From Apostichopus japonicus (Eukaryota > Echinodermata > Holothuroidea > Aspidochirotida > Stichopodidae), in assembly GCF_037975245.1 (NCBI RefSeq), contig NC_092566.1, positions 436,001-500,000 on the forward strand: a stretch of 64,000 nt of DNA, given 5' to 3'. Below are positions 1 through 11,685 of the stretch, piece by piece. The position numbers and the translations under genes are program-made. A model generated the notes under the pieces. That model searched no databases and was not told the DNA's origin. It saw only the letters and a list, made by a program, of their open reading frames with translations. Each line of letters opens with the position of its first letter. Positions within the stretch are counted from its first letter, which is position 1.

Positions 1-594
1 CAACAGACATCCTCTTAATGGGGATCCAAGTCTAATCAACTGATGTCCTCTTAATGGGGATCTAAGTCTGATCAACTGATGTCCTCTGAATGGGGATCTA
101 AGTCTGATCAACAGACATCCTCTTAATGGGGATCTAAGTCTGATCAACTGATGTCCTCTGAATGGGGATCTAAGTCTGATCAACAGATGTCCTTTTAATT
201 GGGATCAAAATCTAATCAGCTGGTGTCCTCTAAATGGGGATCTAAGTCTAATAAACTGATGCCTTTTTAATGGGGATCTAAGTCTGATCAACAGACATTC
301 TCTTAATGGGGATCCAAGTCTAATCAACTGATGTCCTCTTAATGGGGATCTAAGTCTGATCAACTGATGTCCTCTGAATGGGGATCTAAGTCTGATCAAC
401 AGACATCCTCTTAATGGGGATCTAAGTCTGATCAACTGTTGTCCTCTTAATGGGGATCTAAGTCTGATCAACTGATGTCCTCTGAATGGGGATCTAAGTC
501 TGATCAACAGACATCCTCTTAATGGGGATCTAAGTCTGATCAACTGATGTCCTCTGAATGGGGATCTAAGTCTGATCAACTGATGTACTCTTTT
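1..594. repeat. 36-bp minisatellite with a 108-bp higher-order period
   Basis: About 16 head-to-tail copies of a 36-bp unit, recognisable by AATGGGGATC recurring every 36 bases (for example at 17 and 53). Two unit variants alternate: one carries CAACTGATGTCCTC, the other CAACAGACATCCTC. The second variant falls at 1, 109, 289, 397 and 505 (a further related unit is at 181), so the array is built largely of 108-bp trimers. It probably continues beyond the left edge. The unit length is a multiple of three, so a spurious repeat-protein frame runs through the minus strand; it has no start context or flanking gene and I do not treat it as coding. Confidence 0.95.
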
Positions 595-663
595 AAAGGC
601 TGCATCAGAGTAGAATTACTTTGGAACAATTGTTGACAATTGTTGCCTGATTGCTGCATTAAA

Positions 664-1064
664 CTACCACATGCTTGAGAACAAGATTAACAAATAAAAT
701 TGACTAGAGAATGAAATAAACAAATACAACCATCTAGAGAATAAAACGAACAAATATATTGAACCGACTAGAGCATGAGATTAACAAATATATTAAACCC
801 ACTACAGCATGAGATTAACAAATATATTAAACCAACTAGAGAATGAGATTAACAAATATATTAAACCGACTACTGCATGAGATTAAAAAATATATTGAAA
901 CCAACTAGAGAATGAGATAAACAAATATATAAAACTGACTACAGCATGAGATAAACAAATATACTAAACCCACTACAGCATGAGATAAACAAATATATAT
1001 TAAACTGACTAGAGAATAAGATTTAAAAATATAACTCACTATAGAATGAGATAACAATATCACA
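664..1064. repeat. 34-bp AT-rich minisatellite
   Basis: About 11-12 degenerate copies of a 34-bp unit containing GAGATTAACAAATATATTAA and CTAGAGAATGAG or CTACAGCATGAG. The TAGAG/TACAG/TACTG marker recurs at 735, 769, 803, 837 and 871. It adjoins the 36-bp array but is unrelated in sequence. The right end decays gradually. Confidence 0.9.
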
Positions 1065-2421
1065 GATAAACAGATCATAGCAGATATTACAGGCATGGCT
1101 AACCAACCCTTTCTAACATCAGCACATTTTTTAACTTACAACTGAATCATTAGTGCGATGCAAGACTGAAATGAAGAATTTTCTGGCCTACAAAATCAAA
1201 GCATATTAAACCTCGTTCTGCAAATCAAAGTATTTACAATATGGTTGCTCAAGCAACTACAAGCTGTAGATATCAGAAAAATGCTTGAAGGTACAAATTT
1301 AAGCAATTATCCAGCTACAGTAGTAATTTCACATTATTCTTTGTTGGTCAAATCACATTTGTTTCATTACTGACATGTTTGCCTGGCAGTCAATTCAATC
1401 AGTAATACATCCTAGGTACACCTGGTTATTAACACGTTTTACTCTCAAGTTGAAACCACACCAAACAGGAGGCAGCTCCCCACCCCCTTTTCACTAACAA
1501 AGGAATTTTATCATCTCTCCACATCAAGTTATTACTCTACACAGATAGTATGATTTACTTAGGTTAAAGGTCAACCATCTAGTGTGTCAGCATGCTGTTC
1601 TGCACGTAGACACAAACACCGCTACAGGGAGGGAGGAAGTTTAACTAATAGTACACTGAAGTCAGGTAATAGTAACATGCACCAGAAGTGTATGACTAAA
1701 TAGTTACTGTAGAGTGGCTGCACATGCATGCACGTACACCCAGGATATTGAAACAAAGACAACATTGCCACACACAGAAACTAATGGCAATTAATATTCT
1801 TTCAGTTTCATGAAAGTATCCTAAAGAATCCTTCCCAGGGCTACATCATAAGTAATACTTCAGTATCTCACCTTTCCATTCATAAACTATTAAAACATTA
1901 ATACTTATATCACCTGACAGGTTTTGTCTGCTAAAAATAGAACAGTAACCTTTCTCGGTGAGTCATGGCAGAAGTACTACAGTGAGACCTACTGTAGTAC
2001 TGTACTGTATATGTTCAAGGCTATAGTTGTTTCAATTAAGGAACAGGCACTTAGTATGAACTAAAGATTCACAAATGTACTCCTACCATTGTTCTTTCTT
2101 TTGTTTAACTTCAACCTTGTGTTACTAGAAGAAGAATGAAGGAGGGTGCGGAGGGGTGTGGAGAGTGGTACAAAGAATCTATGAATCAATGAAGTTCCAT
2201 AACATCAAAACTAACACAAAAGTAGAACTGATATCGACTGACTGTACAGTAACCACAGACACCTTTCTTACAATACAGTAGTTACAGTAAATGCTCTTGC
2301 AACAGACTAATCTATTCAAAAATAAGAATTTTCATCTTTACATTTTCTTTTAAAGATATACAGAAGTTCAAAATATATTTGCATTTAAATAAATATATTC
2401 AAAATGTGCAACGTTTAGAGT
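1065..2421. other. non-coding stretch, no gene seen
   Basis: AT-rich sequence without a recognisable gene. The only structure I note is a perfect 10-bp hairpin, AGTACTACAG (1973-1982) against CTGTAGTACT (1992-2001), with a 9-base loop. If the CXXC exon at 26-27 kb belongs to a TET gene, this is intron or downstream sequence of that gene. Confidence 0.6.
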
Positions 2422-2870
2422 ACTTCTTACGACTCTCTGATTGTATAGCCATGAACAGAACATTATCTACCACCATGTCTAACATATTCTACAAATTTCA
2501 TGGGACAAAAGTTACAATTTAAAAACATTACATCATTTTATGTAAATACCATCTGTATAATAATTACTTCTTAAGACTCTCTGGTTGTATAGCCATGAAC
2601 AGAACATTATCAGCCACCATGTCTAACATATTCTACAAATTTCATGGGACAAAAGTTACAATTTAAAAACATTACATCATTTTATTCAAATACCATCTGT
2701 ATAATAATTACTTCTTAAGACTCTCTGGTTGTATAGCAATGAACAGAACATTATCTACCACCATGTCTAACATATTCTACAAATTTCATGGGACAAAAAT
2801 TACAATTAAAATACATTACATAAATACTAAATCATTTAATCCAAATACCATCTGTATAATAATTACTTCC
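2422..2870. repeat. 144-bp tandem triplication
   Basis: Three direct copies starting at 2422, 2566 and 2710. Each opens with ACTTCTTA(C/A)GACTCTCTG and contains CATGAACAGAACATTATC and ATTCTACAAATTTCATGGGA. The first two periods are exactly 144 bp. The third copy is about 11 bp longer because of an insertion-like change near 2815. Copies differ at only a few positions, so the expansion is fairly recent. No coding potential. Confidence 0.93.
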
Positions 2871-5740
2871 AATATCTTTGAATTGTGTTTTAAGCACACT
2901 TGATGATTATATGAACAAACTTAAAACTTTGAACTTACCATAGTTTTGCACTTTTTAGAATGTCACCTCTAAAATGGTTTCATAAATTTGTGAGACTGAG
3001 TCAATCTGTGTTTAGCTACACGTGGATATAAATATTTAATCTACAGAACAAAAGGCTGTGCTTCCTGTACTTTACATTCCTAAGTATAGTCATATTAACC
3101 TCAACAAACAACTTTCAGGAAATAATTCATTGATCATGTGATCAGAGATAAACTTGAGAAAGATAAGAAAGGGGGCAGTATAACAAAGCAGATAGATAAG
3201 AACAAAAAATATGTATTAAGCCTGCTATGTTTGCTCAAATGTTCTAGTTGAGTCTTGTAACATTACTGATATAAAATACCTTTGATAAAACAAGTGAAAC
3301 TTACACTGAGTGAAATTTCTGTTCTTTCGTCATTAAGACATGTTACTTGTTTCTTTAGTACTGTTTCATTAGTTCACCTGATCAGCTCTCCAATTCAAAG
3401 AACAAAGAACAGTAATACATCTAAAATATTCAATTTTGTGATACCAACTTTTTATTGAACTTGAGATGTGCTAACTAAAAAAGGGGCCCACTAACCAATT
3501 GCAATACACAATTTTATGGTTGCAAATTCCTAGAAGTTTGTGCAATGTGGGGACTCACATCAAGTATTCATTAGCTGCTCTGAAAACTAACTTGGAAGTC
3601 TGAAATTTAAACTTAAATTATGTTTACACATAAGTTAGAGTATGATATGGGCAATCCAATGCTTATGATTGTTAAGGAAAATGTTGATAAGACCATTCTT
3701 GTTGTTTTTTTTTATACTCTAACCGTGGGAACAAGGATCCAATACTTCTTGATCCTCTTGACATAATAGGGTGTGCTTGTCTGTATCCTTTCTTCAATAA
3801 CAAATACTTTACAGTTCCCTCTGTGTTTAGAGAAACGCTGGGTTTACTAACCAACCCATACTTGAACCAAGTATGACATTGATTTATCTTGTGGTTGTTG
3901 AGATATTATGTTTAAAAGCTGTTTTTGACAATTTCCCATAAAGCTCCATCCAACATGAATATTAATGCGGTAAAATTGTTGTTGTAAAGAACATGTACTT
4001 ACTATGTAGTTACATCACCATACCAAGTATGAACTAAATCAGCCATTCGGTTGAAGAGATGTCGACATTTTAAGAATTTATATTAAGTCCCGCCCACTCA
4101 TGAATATTCATAAGATGGGATCAATAGGGCAAATATATGCATCATGGGGGCATCTACCTACTAAATATGACAATGATTCAACTTATGTTTGTTGAGATAT
4201 CAGGTTTACAGTCTAGCTGTCACATACATGCATACATACACAGGCAAGCACGATTGCAAAGGTTACTGAGCCTTCTGCATCTCAACCAAAATTGATAGTT
4301 TTTTTCATTTGTCATATTAACACTTACTCTGGAATAAAAATATTTTCTATCAGCGTCAACTAAAAAAATTGACTGAGTTGGACCACACTGTCATCAAACA
4401 TAGCAAACAAGGCAGTTCTTAGGAAAAAATAGATTCAAGATTGGCAAAGAGCCAAACCAATCAATTCAATGTTGACACTGCCTCAAAACTTCTCAATGAA
4501 TCAGCTGATCACAAGATCTGGCACGGAAAGTTGTGAATCAAACAGCTGATCTCCGTCTACTACTACTACTACGACTACAGCACCATTCAAACAACATGTG
4601 TATGATGCAATGTTAGTCAAAGTTTGCATGTTGTAGAGCAAACTGCCCGGAGTAAGTGTTATATCACTCCATAGAAGTTACAAGCCCTTAGTTACCAACC
4701 ACCTACGGTCAGTGGAGTGAGCAGAGGAAGCACTGCAATACTACATTCACCATTCATGAGGTGTTACTGAATTTATTTTAATAGCATTGTTGTAATGGAG
4801 TTTCATGTGGAATTATTATCTCAATGCTTTGTTATCTCAATGTTATCTCAATGCTTTGTTACAAGGTGGTCAATGCATTCCTACTATGACCACTAGGCAA
4901 CAGAAAACCAGCAATAGCTTGTTACATACCAGGTCAATCTCTCTTGAATCCACACCGGACTCAATGTGGCTCCTGCATTTCTTCTGTATGCTCATACTTC
5001 ATACTTCCCAAACCAACCACATTTTGAAACAAGTAACCATTTTTCTTTTACCATATGTATTAGTTTCAATAACAGGTCAATATGTTGTGTTCCTAACTCT
5101 TCACTGAAGAAAGTGACAAACAATGACTAACAACATGAAAGACAGCCATCCATCCCTTCGGACTGTCACCCTCCAGTCTATCTCCCTCCCCTGGTCTCCA
5201 TCCCCACCCCCATCTGCCTCCCCTCCCCACACACCTGTATTCCAGCCAACGTTAACTACTTAAGAATAATTTGATTTTTGTTCAGCACACCACATTTGTT
5301 CCAACCTCTTCCCCACTTGAACAAATCCTGCCCTCCCTTCTTAACAGTTGTGAAGGAAATGCTGTAATCAATATAAAGTTCACATGGACACTAACTGTTG
5401 CAGCTTTCCCCCTCATTGCTGTTATGATCATCACACACTTGATTCCTTGCATGCATTTAGTTTCTTCATCAATGGTAATGTTCCATCATCCATATGTCCA
5501 TCTCTATACCATACCCTACTCCTAAAACCACAGAGAAACCTTTCAAAGCCAATTTATCCAGAGAGAGAGTCAATATTGTAAGCTGATTAGTAGAGGTCAT
5601 TCTCATCATTAAATCTACTTTGGAATCAAAGATAGATCTTCAGTGAAGGCCAGTCAATGGTGAACTGACCAAACAACTGGTTCATATTAATCCTCTTTCA
5701 AAAGAGAGGGAAATTTAAAAACTCAACAAGTTGAAGAAGC
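2871..5740. other. non-coding stretch with a retroposon-like tail near 3.86-4.3 kb
   Basis: No gene recognised. Between about 3860 and 4310 a motif resembling CCAAGTATGA...GTTGAGATAT recurs three times (about 3867, 4022 and 4156), followed by a short CATA microsatellite and then GATTGCAAAGGTTACTGAGC. This arrangement looks like the decayed 3' part of a SINE or LINE, but I cannot name a family. A pyrimidine-rich patch lies at 5145-5240. Short open frames here have no start context, splice signals or family resemblance. Confidence 0.4.
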
Positions 5741-5917
5741 TTGTCCACAATGTGGTGGGCTTGGTACAGAAGTGTGTGCAGGCAAACAGTAACACAGAGA
5801 CACATACAGTATGCATTATGAGCTCTACTTGTCCACAATGTGGTGGGCTTGGTACAGAAGTGTGTGAAGGCAAACACTGCCAAACAGTAATAGAGAAAAG
5901 CCATACAGTATGCAATA
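5741..5917. repeat. 87-bp tandem duplication (cysteine-rich if translated)
   Basis: Two direct copies beginning with CTTGTCCACAATGTGGTGGG at 5741 and 5828. Read on the plus strand, both encode CPQCGGLGTEVC, a CxxCxGxG-like string, but in different frames because 87 bp plus small indels shift the surrounding register: the first copy reaches a stop soon after the repeat, and the second lies in a longer frame that stays open to 6033. I see no good splice sites and treat it as a non-coding duplication with a curious translation. Confidence 0.75.
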
Positions 5918-8818
5918 TGAGATCTGGGTCTTGCAGACCTGCAGTGCTCTGCATAGCTCAAGGGTCTTATCTGAAATATTGTAAATATACTACAGCAAAA
6001 TGGCCGAAGCAGTTTATATCTCTGGTGTTTTGAACAACCTTGAACTGCTATATGTATGCATATACCCTGGATATTGATGAATATATATTAGAGCTTATTA
6101 ACGGTGCCAAATTCAACATCCTGAATGGTGCATACATGTAGGGAGCTAGATGTCATGTGACTAGACATCTGTGGTCATAACCGATGCTGGTGTACGTAAG
6201 TAAAAGTCAATGCAGGTTGATCTAGTCTGGTCTCTAGAAACATTCAACTAAAACAGTCCATGTAACTTGAATTGGAACCGAAGTGACAGAAATGTCATGA
6301 TAAAGGTTAAGGTACAAACTACTGTACAAAAGCACCTTAATTTGACATCATCATATGTGACAGATACTTCAGGACATTACAGGAGTAGGAATTTAATGCA
6401 GACTGTAGTAATTGTTTATTTGTAAGTTTATTTGCAACGTAAACTACAGACATATTGACATTGAGACATTGATATTAATGTTGCCCTAGCAGCATGGTGC
6501 TTCTTATTGAGCTTCTTATCAGTTTATGGTACTTTTCAGACGATCTTACACAAGAGTTCATGGCACTATACACTGTATTGCATATAGCTATGTACAGCAA
6601 CATAGCAATGCACAGTCTACAGAGCAACAGCTCTGTGCAAGTGGCGACATTTTCACATATAAGGCAATTTTTTTCTTTCTCCAAAGAGTGTCATTCTTTA
6701 AAAAGAATTTAATTAAATTTGAATTTCCAAGGCACTCACTCATATAGGCCTGATCTGGAGAGGAATAAAATATTATGGCATCTAGTTTAGTTGCATTATC
6801 ATTTTAGTTGAAAAATGTTGATTAATTTCTGGATGAATGTTGATACTAAGATCTCAAAGTGAGTTCCTTTCATTATATTTCCAAATGATGAAGTATAACT
6901 TGACATTTTTAAAGTTTTCCAACTAGTTCTTCACATGTTATTACTACTTTAAACTTCAAGTAACTTGGCTATGTGTCTTTATACAACACCTAATTGTATC
7001 CTGGTCAATTGCTCGTTGATTGCATGCAAAATCCGCTCTATTCCACTCTATGTGGAAGGCGCAGCCGAGTTGAATGGTACAAATTACATCTTTCAGCTCA
7101 TGAAATATTTGCACTATTGCACTCATAACCATTCATTATTTGTATAAGATACCACATTGTGGAGAATCCCATCAAATTGATCAATATAACTCACCCATGA
7201 TTTACATTCACTCTGAGAAACATCTAGAGTAGGAGAGTATCTTAGTTTGATCAATAACCATAGGTTTGGATAAAATAAATAAACTAAGGTTACAGTTGTA
7301 GATCTGAAATGCAACCAGGAGCTTTAACTTGAACATAGTTCATTCTACATTCTTTTTCCACTTTTTTAAGTCAGTGTTGAAATGCCGGCATCATTTGCAA
7401 GTTGTGTTAGAAATTTCTCTGGCTCTCCATCTTGTTTACTACTCAATTCAATAAGTTTCAATACCTTCATAAGTGTTATCAAAGATAGGATCAACCAATT
7501 ATAATTTTAAGAAATCATGTTTTTTCTCAATGGTCTTGGTGCCTTTATCATTAGGTAGAATCGTCGTTCAGTTAACCATGCTTGTTATAAAACAATACGG
7601 AAACTATTCTCCTAATATGCAGAGAGTATAACTGGTTTTTTACCTACCTGCATTAATTACAATATTACTCAACCAGCAGACAGACAGACGAACCAATAGA
7701 CACACTGCATTAACTGTAGTGGAGCATCACATAAATCCAAGCAGTGAAAATAATCCAAAATAGCAAACCACAAACATCAACCAGGGGGGTTCAGCTTTGA
7801 TTACTTCCGAAATTGGTTAATTCTCTCCTTTTCTGTGAATTACCAAAGTACTGCTCCTTCCATCATATGCTACCAATGGAAATCTGCAACATTTGTCATT
7901 CTTGAAAAGAATCAACTGAGCAAGTCTGTTTTCTGATTACAATAATCATAACTAAATCCAGCAATGTTGATGACAATGTGCTATTTAAGTCTTCCTGAGT
8001 GTTGCTTCAACAGTACAAATGAACATCTATATTTTATAACACTTGTCAGAACTTTTGATTCTTAATAGTCCCAATCCATATAGATACGTCACTTTCCAAA
8101 CAATAGAATTGTTTTGCAATAATGTAGCAATTTATCAGTTCTTGTAATGATGTCCAAAATAGAACAACTAGCGGAAGGTATTGGTCAAGTTTACTATACT
8201 TGTTTATAGTATACAGTATATATGTATGTATAGTATATATATACTGGTTATATACAAGTTCACTTAAACTCAGTTTCCTCTCTCCTGGTTGCACAGTCAC
8301 ATCAAAGTGGTGAATCCATAAAAATGTAAAAGAAATACAGTATACTTTCCTCATTAACAAAAATAGAAACTTTAAAACACTCTTACAGATGGAGTTCTGA
8401 CCACAAAGTTTTACAATTATGTAATTTTAATGTATTTCTTGCTAAGGTGTCAATTCCAATATTTATATGCTTTCTCTAGTCGCTATTTGCTTTACTCCTA
8501 TTCTTGTAAAAAGCAGTAAAGATTCATAAAAATCAAACTTGAGAGTTGTAAGATCCAAGAAGCACAGCATAGTATTACCGTACCATAGATGCAGACAGGA
8601 TCAAGAACATTACAGATGTGAGTGATTAAAACACAGTCTGCTTAATCATCCAATATCTGAAATAAGTGTACAGTAGACAGAATAGACTCATACAGTACTG
8701 CTGTGTGTGATATATGAACTAAATCACACACAGCAACAATCAAATTAAAGAATCCAGCAGTGTTTCACCACAGGAACACTTGGCTATCACAAAGAGAAAG
8801 GGTAAAATTATCAGCATG
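5918..8818. other. non-coding stretch, no gene seen
   Basis: AT-rich, with many short overlapping open frames on both strands, none with protein-like composition or splice signals that I would defend. There is a TATA/GTAT-rich low-complexity patch around 8205-8245. Consistent with intron or intergenic DNA. Confidence 0.55.
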
Positions 8819-8831
8819 TGACCTTTGACCT
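8819..8831 (-). promoter_or_regulatory. perfect DR1 nuclear-receptor half-site pair
   Basis: TGACCTTTGACCT, which on the minus strand is AGGTCA-A-AGGTCA. Direct repeats of AGGTCA spaced by one base are the known binding sites of HNF4, COUP-TF (NR2F) and RXR heterodimers. A second perfect DR1 in the opposite orientation lies 168 bases further on. Occupancy is inference; it could also be part of an old repeat. Confidence 0.45.
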
Positions 8832-8998
8832 CACCATGGTACCTCCTGTCAGGGGCAACCATGAGGTGTGCCCTTTTCTCAAATGTTCATGGTCAGCTTC
8901 TCTCCTAATGATGTTATCTCAGATAACTCCGAGATAAATAAATGATTGAGAGTTTAATGAAATTTGACATAAAGCATTGTCATAGACATAAGATTCAG

Positions 8999-9011
8999 AG
9001 GTCAGAGGTCA
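8999..9011 (+). promoter_or_regulatory. second perfect DR1 nuclear-receptor site
   Basis: AGGTCAGAGGTCA, two exact AGGTCA half-sites spaced by one base, in the opposite orientation to the DR1 at 8819. Two perfect copies within 200 bases are unlikely by chance, but the pair could equally be the ends of a decayed inverted-repeat element. Confidence 0.45.
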
Positions 9012-10104
9012 AGTGAGAAACAGTTGGTCTGAGGAAAACATTTAGTAATTTACAATGTAGAAACAATTGAGTACGGATAGGGTTACCAGACTTAGACTCA
9101 TTCAGTTTGAAAACCTCAACTCAATCCTGCAGCCAGCGTATCTAGAAATGATATTTTATGCTATGAATCAGACAGTGACTGCATCCTATGACTGCCAGTT
9201 GTGACTACAGTAATTTCTCACTGATGTCATAACATTGGGGGTTCATTCACCAATATTAAGTGTGATTTCCATAGGGACACTAAACACATCATTGTTAGAC
9301 TGCAGTCTGCTAATGAAGATATGTACTTAAATCTGTGTTACTTATTTCAATAATTCTTATCTTAGTACCCAATAATCTTGGGTATGACTGCAATTTAAGC
9401 AATTGTAACTATTGGGAACTCATAACAATGGTAAAGAAATGGACTTTTGGCCTAAGGTTATGACAAGTACAAGGAGTATTATCATAATTTTTAGTGGAAA
9501 GCTACATAAACCATTACACTTTAACAGAAAGATTCTAATAATTTCTTAACAATGGTCAATATTTTACTTTTTCCCTCTTATTTTCTAACTGAATCTATTG
9601 GCAAATATTATCCCTTGTGCAATGATCCCCTAATTCAGCTATTGTGTTTCCAACTGAAATTGATGCGTCATCATTTATCAAACTCTAAATGCATCAAAAA
9701 TCCTCTTTATGAAGAAAGTTAATTTCCTCTCGTGAGTCCATAACTTATCTTTCTCTTCATTCAGCTTCTGAAGATGAACCAGTGCTGCCATGGCAACCAT
9801 TTGCATCCGCTATCGATTGTTGCTGGACGTGACATTCCTCTATAATTCAAAGTCATACACTGCCCCAGAGCCCTGGGCTTGATTAATGACGTAAAAAGTG
9901 GCAGTTAAATTAAATGATCATCTTGTATGGACGGTCAGAGGCAATGACAACTGTTCCTATAACTACTGCCAGTCGCTCTGTAATTTTATTGGAGAAAGCA
10001 ATTATGAATGCCATTTGTGCACAAAAGGAGAGTCTGTTTGAAAAAAGAATCTACCAACCAAAGAGTCTGTTTGTAAGTTTGCGCTCAATGGAGAATGTTA
10101 CGAA
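9012..10104. other. non-coding stretch, no gene seen
   Basis: AT-rich sequence without recognisable coding or RNA genes. The 92-codon open frame starting at 9914 runs into the tandem repeat that follows and has no convincing protein character. Confidence 0.5.
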
Positions 10105-10400
10105 ACAGTGGAGTGGTCATCCACAACACAGGAAAGTATATAATATACAGTATATTATGATCCCTACTGCAGAACATCAATGGGATTGCTGAGTATGCAC
10201 TCTGTAACAATGAAATGGTCATCCACAACACATAAAAGTTTATAATATATATTATTATCCCTACTGCAGTTCTTGGGATTGCTGAGTATGCACTCTGTAA
10301 CAATGAAATGGTCATCCACAACACAGGAAAGTATATAATATATATTATGATCCCTACTGCAGAACAATGGGATTGCTCAGTATGCACTTTGTAACATTTT
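10105..10400. repeat. about 100-bp tandem repeat, three copies
   Basis: TGGTCATCCACAACACA recurs at 10114, 10216 and 10309 (periods 102 and 93). Each copy continues through a TATAATATA tract, GATCCCTACTGCAG or a close variant, and GGGATTGCT(G/C)AGTATGCAC. The repeat generates overlapping open frames on the minus strand, which are by-products of the repetition. Confidence 0.9.
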
Positions 10401-11149
10401 GCAAAAGATATACCTTTAAATACTGTATATGATTATATTATAAGGTAAATAGCAAATTCCATTCATAGAACTTTGAACAATTTTTTGAACATTGTCAGAG
10501 TATTGTTTGATATTTACAGAATCTGCACTATTCTTAGTTTGTAAGAATACTTCATTGTGCAGATAGCATGTTATGTTGTGTGCTTAATCAACTTACTGTA
10601 GATGATATATAGTTTAGTGCATCTCTACATAGCACCACTGTGTAGTACTTAAAGACCATGATGATACTATTGGGGTAGCGACCATAGCGTATACTACTTA
10701 ATAATGTGTTTGTATTTCCTCTTTCCATGCTAAATTTAGAATACGATTGACACTGCTAAGTACTGTACTATTGAGTTCAATGTAGAAGAATCAGATCAAT
10801 TGGCAGTCTGAATGAATAGCTTATTTGACCATTGACCTATACTGGTATTTATGACAATTCTTGAGATTTAATATATTTATTAAAAGTACTAACGTATAGG
10901 AATTTTTAATTTTACAAGATAGTCTGAAGGCATGAACTTTCTATTATACCAAGACTTTTAATTTTAAAAATCAAATTTCATATAACTTGCAACATGTTAT
11001 TGATATTAGTACTGTTTTATAATGTACTTGATTACTCCTGTTTTGTAACAATCAAGGTTAGTTTTTATGAAAATTATCAAATTTCTTCAAATATTGGTTT
11101 TCTTAGAAAAATATCACAATGTAACAGGTCTGAAAGTTGATGTCACTTT
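10401..11149. other. non-coding stretch, no gene seen
   Basis: AT-rich sequence with no recognisable gene, RNA or repeat. Confidence 0.5.
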
Positions 11150-11685
11150 TGTAATCTGAGCTTAACTGGTTCTTTCAGATCTCTCACAGTTAATCTGAGC
11201 TTAACTGGTTCTTTCAGTTCTCTTACAGTTAATTCCACTGAAGAGAAACTGTTGCACAATGGGAGTCTGTAGGACATAGCATTATGGTTGTTTCAGTGTT
11301 CTTACAGTTAATCTGAGTTTAGCTGGTTGCTTCAGTACTCTCACAGTTAATCTGAGCTTAACTGGTTGTTTCAGTTCTCTTACAGTGAATTCCACTGAAG
11401 AGAAACTGTTGTACAATGGGAGTCTGTAGGACATAGCATTATGGTTGTTTCAGTGTTCTTACAGTTAATCTGAGCTTAACTGGTTGTTTCAGTACTAGTC
11501 ACAGTTAATCTGAGCTTAACTGGTTGTTTCAGTTCTCTTACAGTTAATTCCCCTGAAGAGAAACTGTTGTACAATGGGAGTCTGTAGGACATCTATAACC
11601 CTTACTGGTTGATTCAGTGTTCTTACAGTTGATATGAGCTTAACTGACCAGTTCTTTCACAGTTAATTCCACTAAAGAGATACTG
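11150..11685. repeat. composite tandem array, about 158-bp higher-order unit
   Basis: TAATCTGAGCTTAACTGG or a close variant occurs in pairs at 11152/11191, 11309/11349 and 11468/11508. The pair spacing is about 40 bp and the pair-to-pair period about 158 bp. Each larger unit also carries a block with AAACTGTTG(T/C)ACAATGGGAG and GTCTGTAGGACAT. So a 40-bp repeat was amplified inside a longer unit. The last copy (after 11590) is decayed. Confidence 0.88.

Noticed and set aside
205-579. 124-codon minus-strand frame with a 12-residue repeat
   Set aside because: It is the translation of a 36-bp tandem array; unit length divisible by three keeps the frame open without selection.
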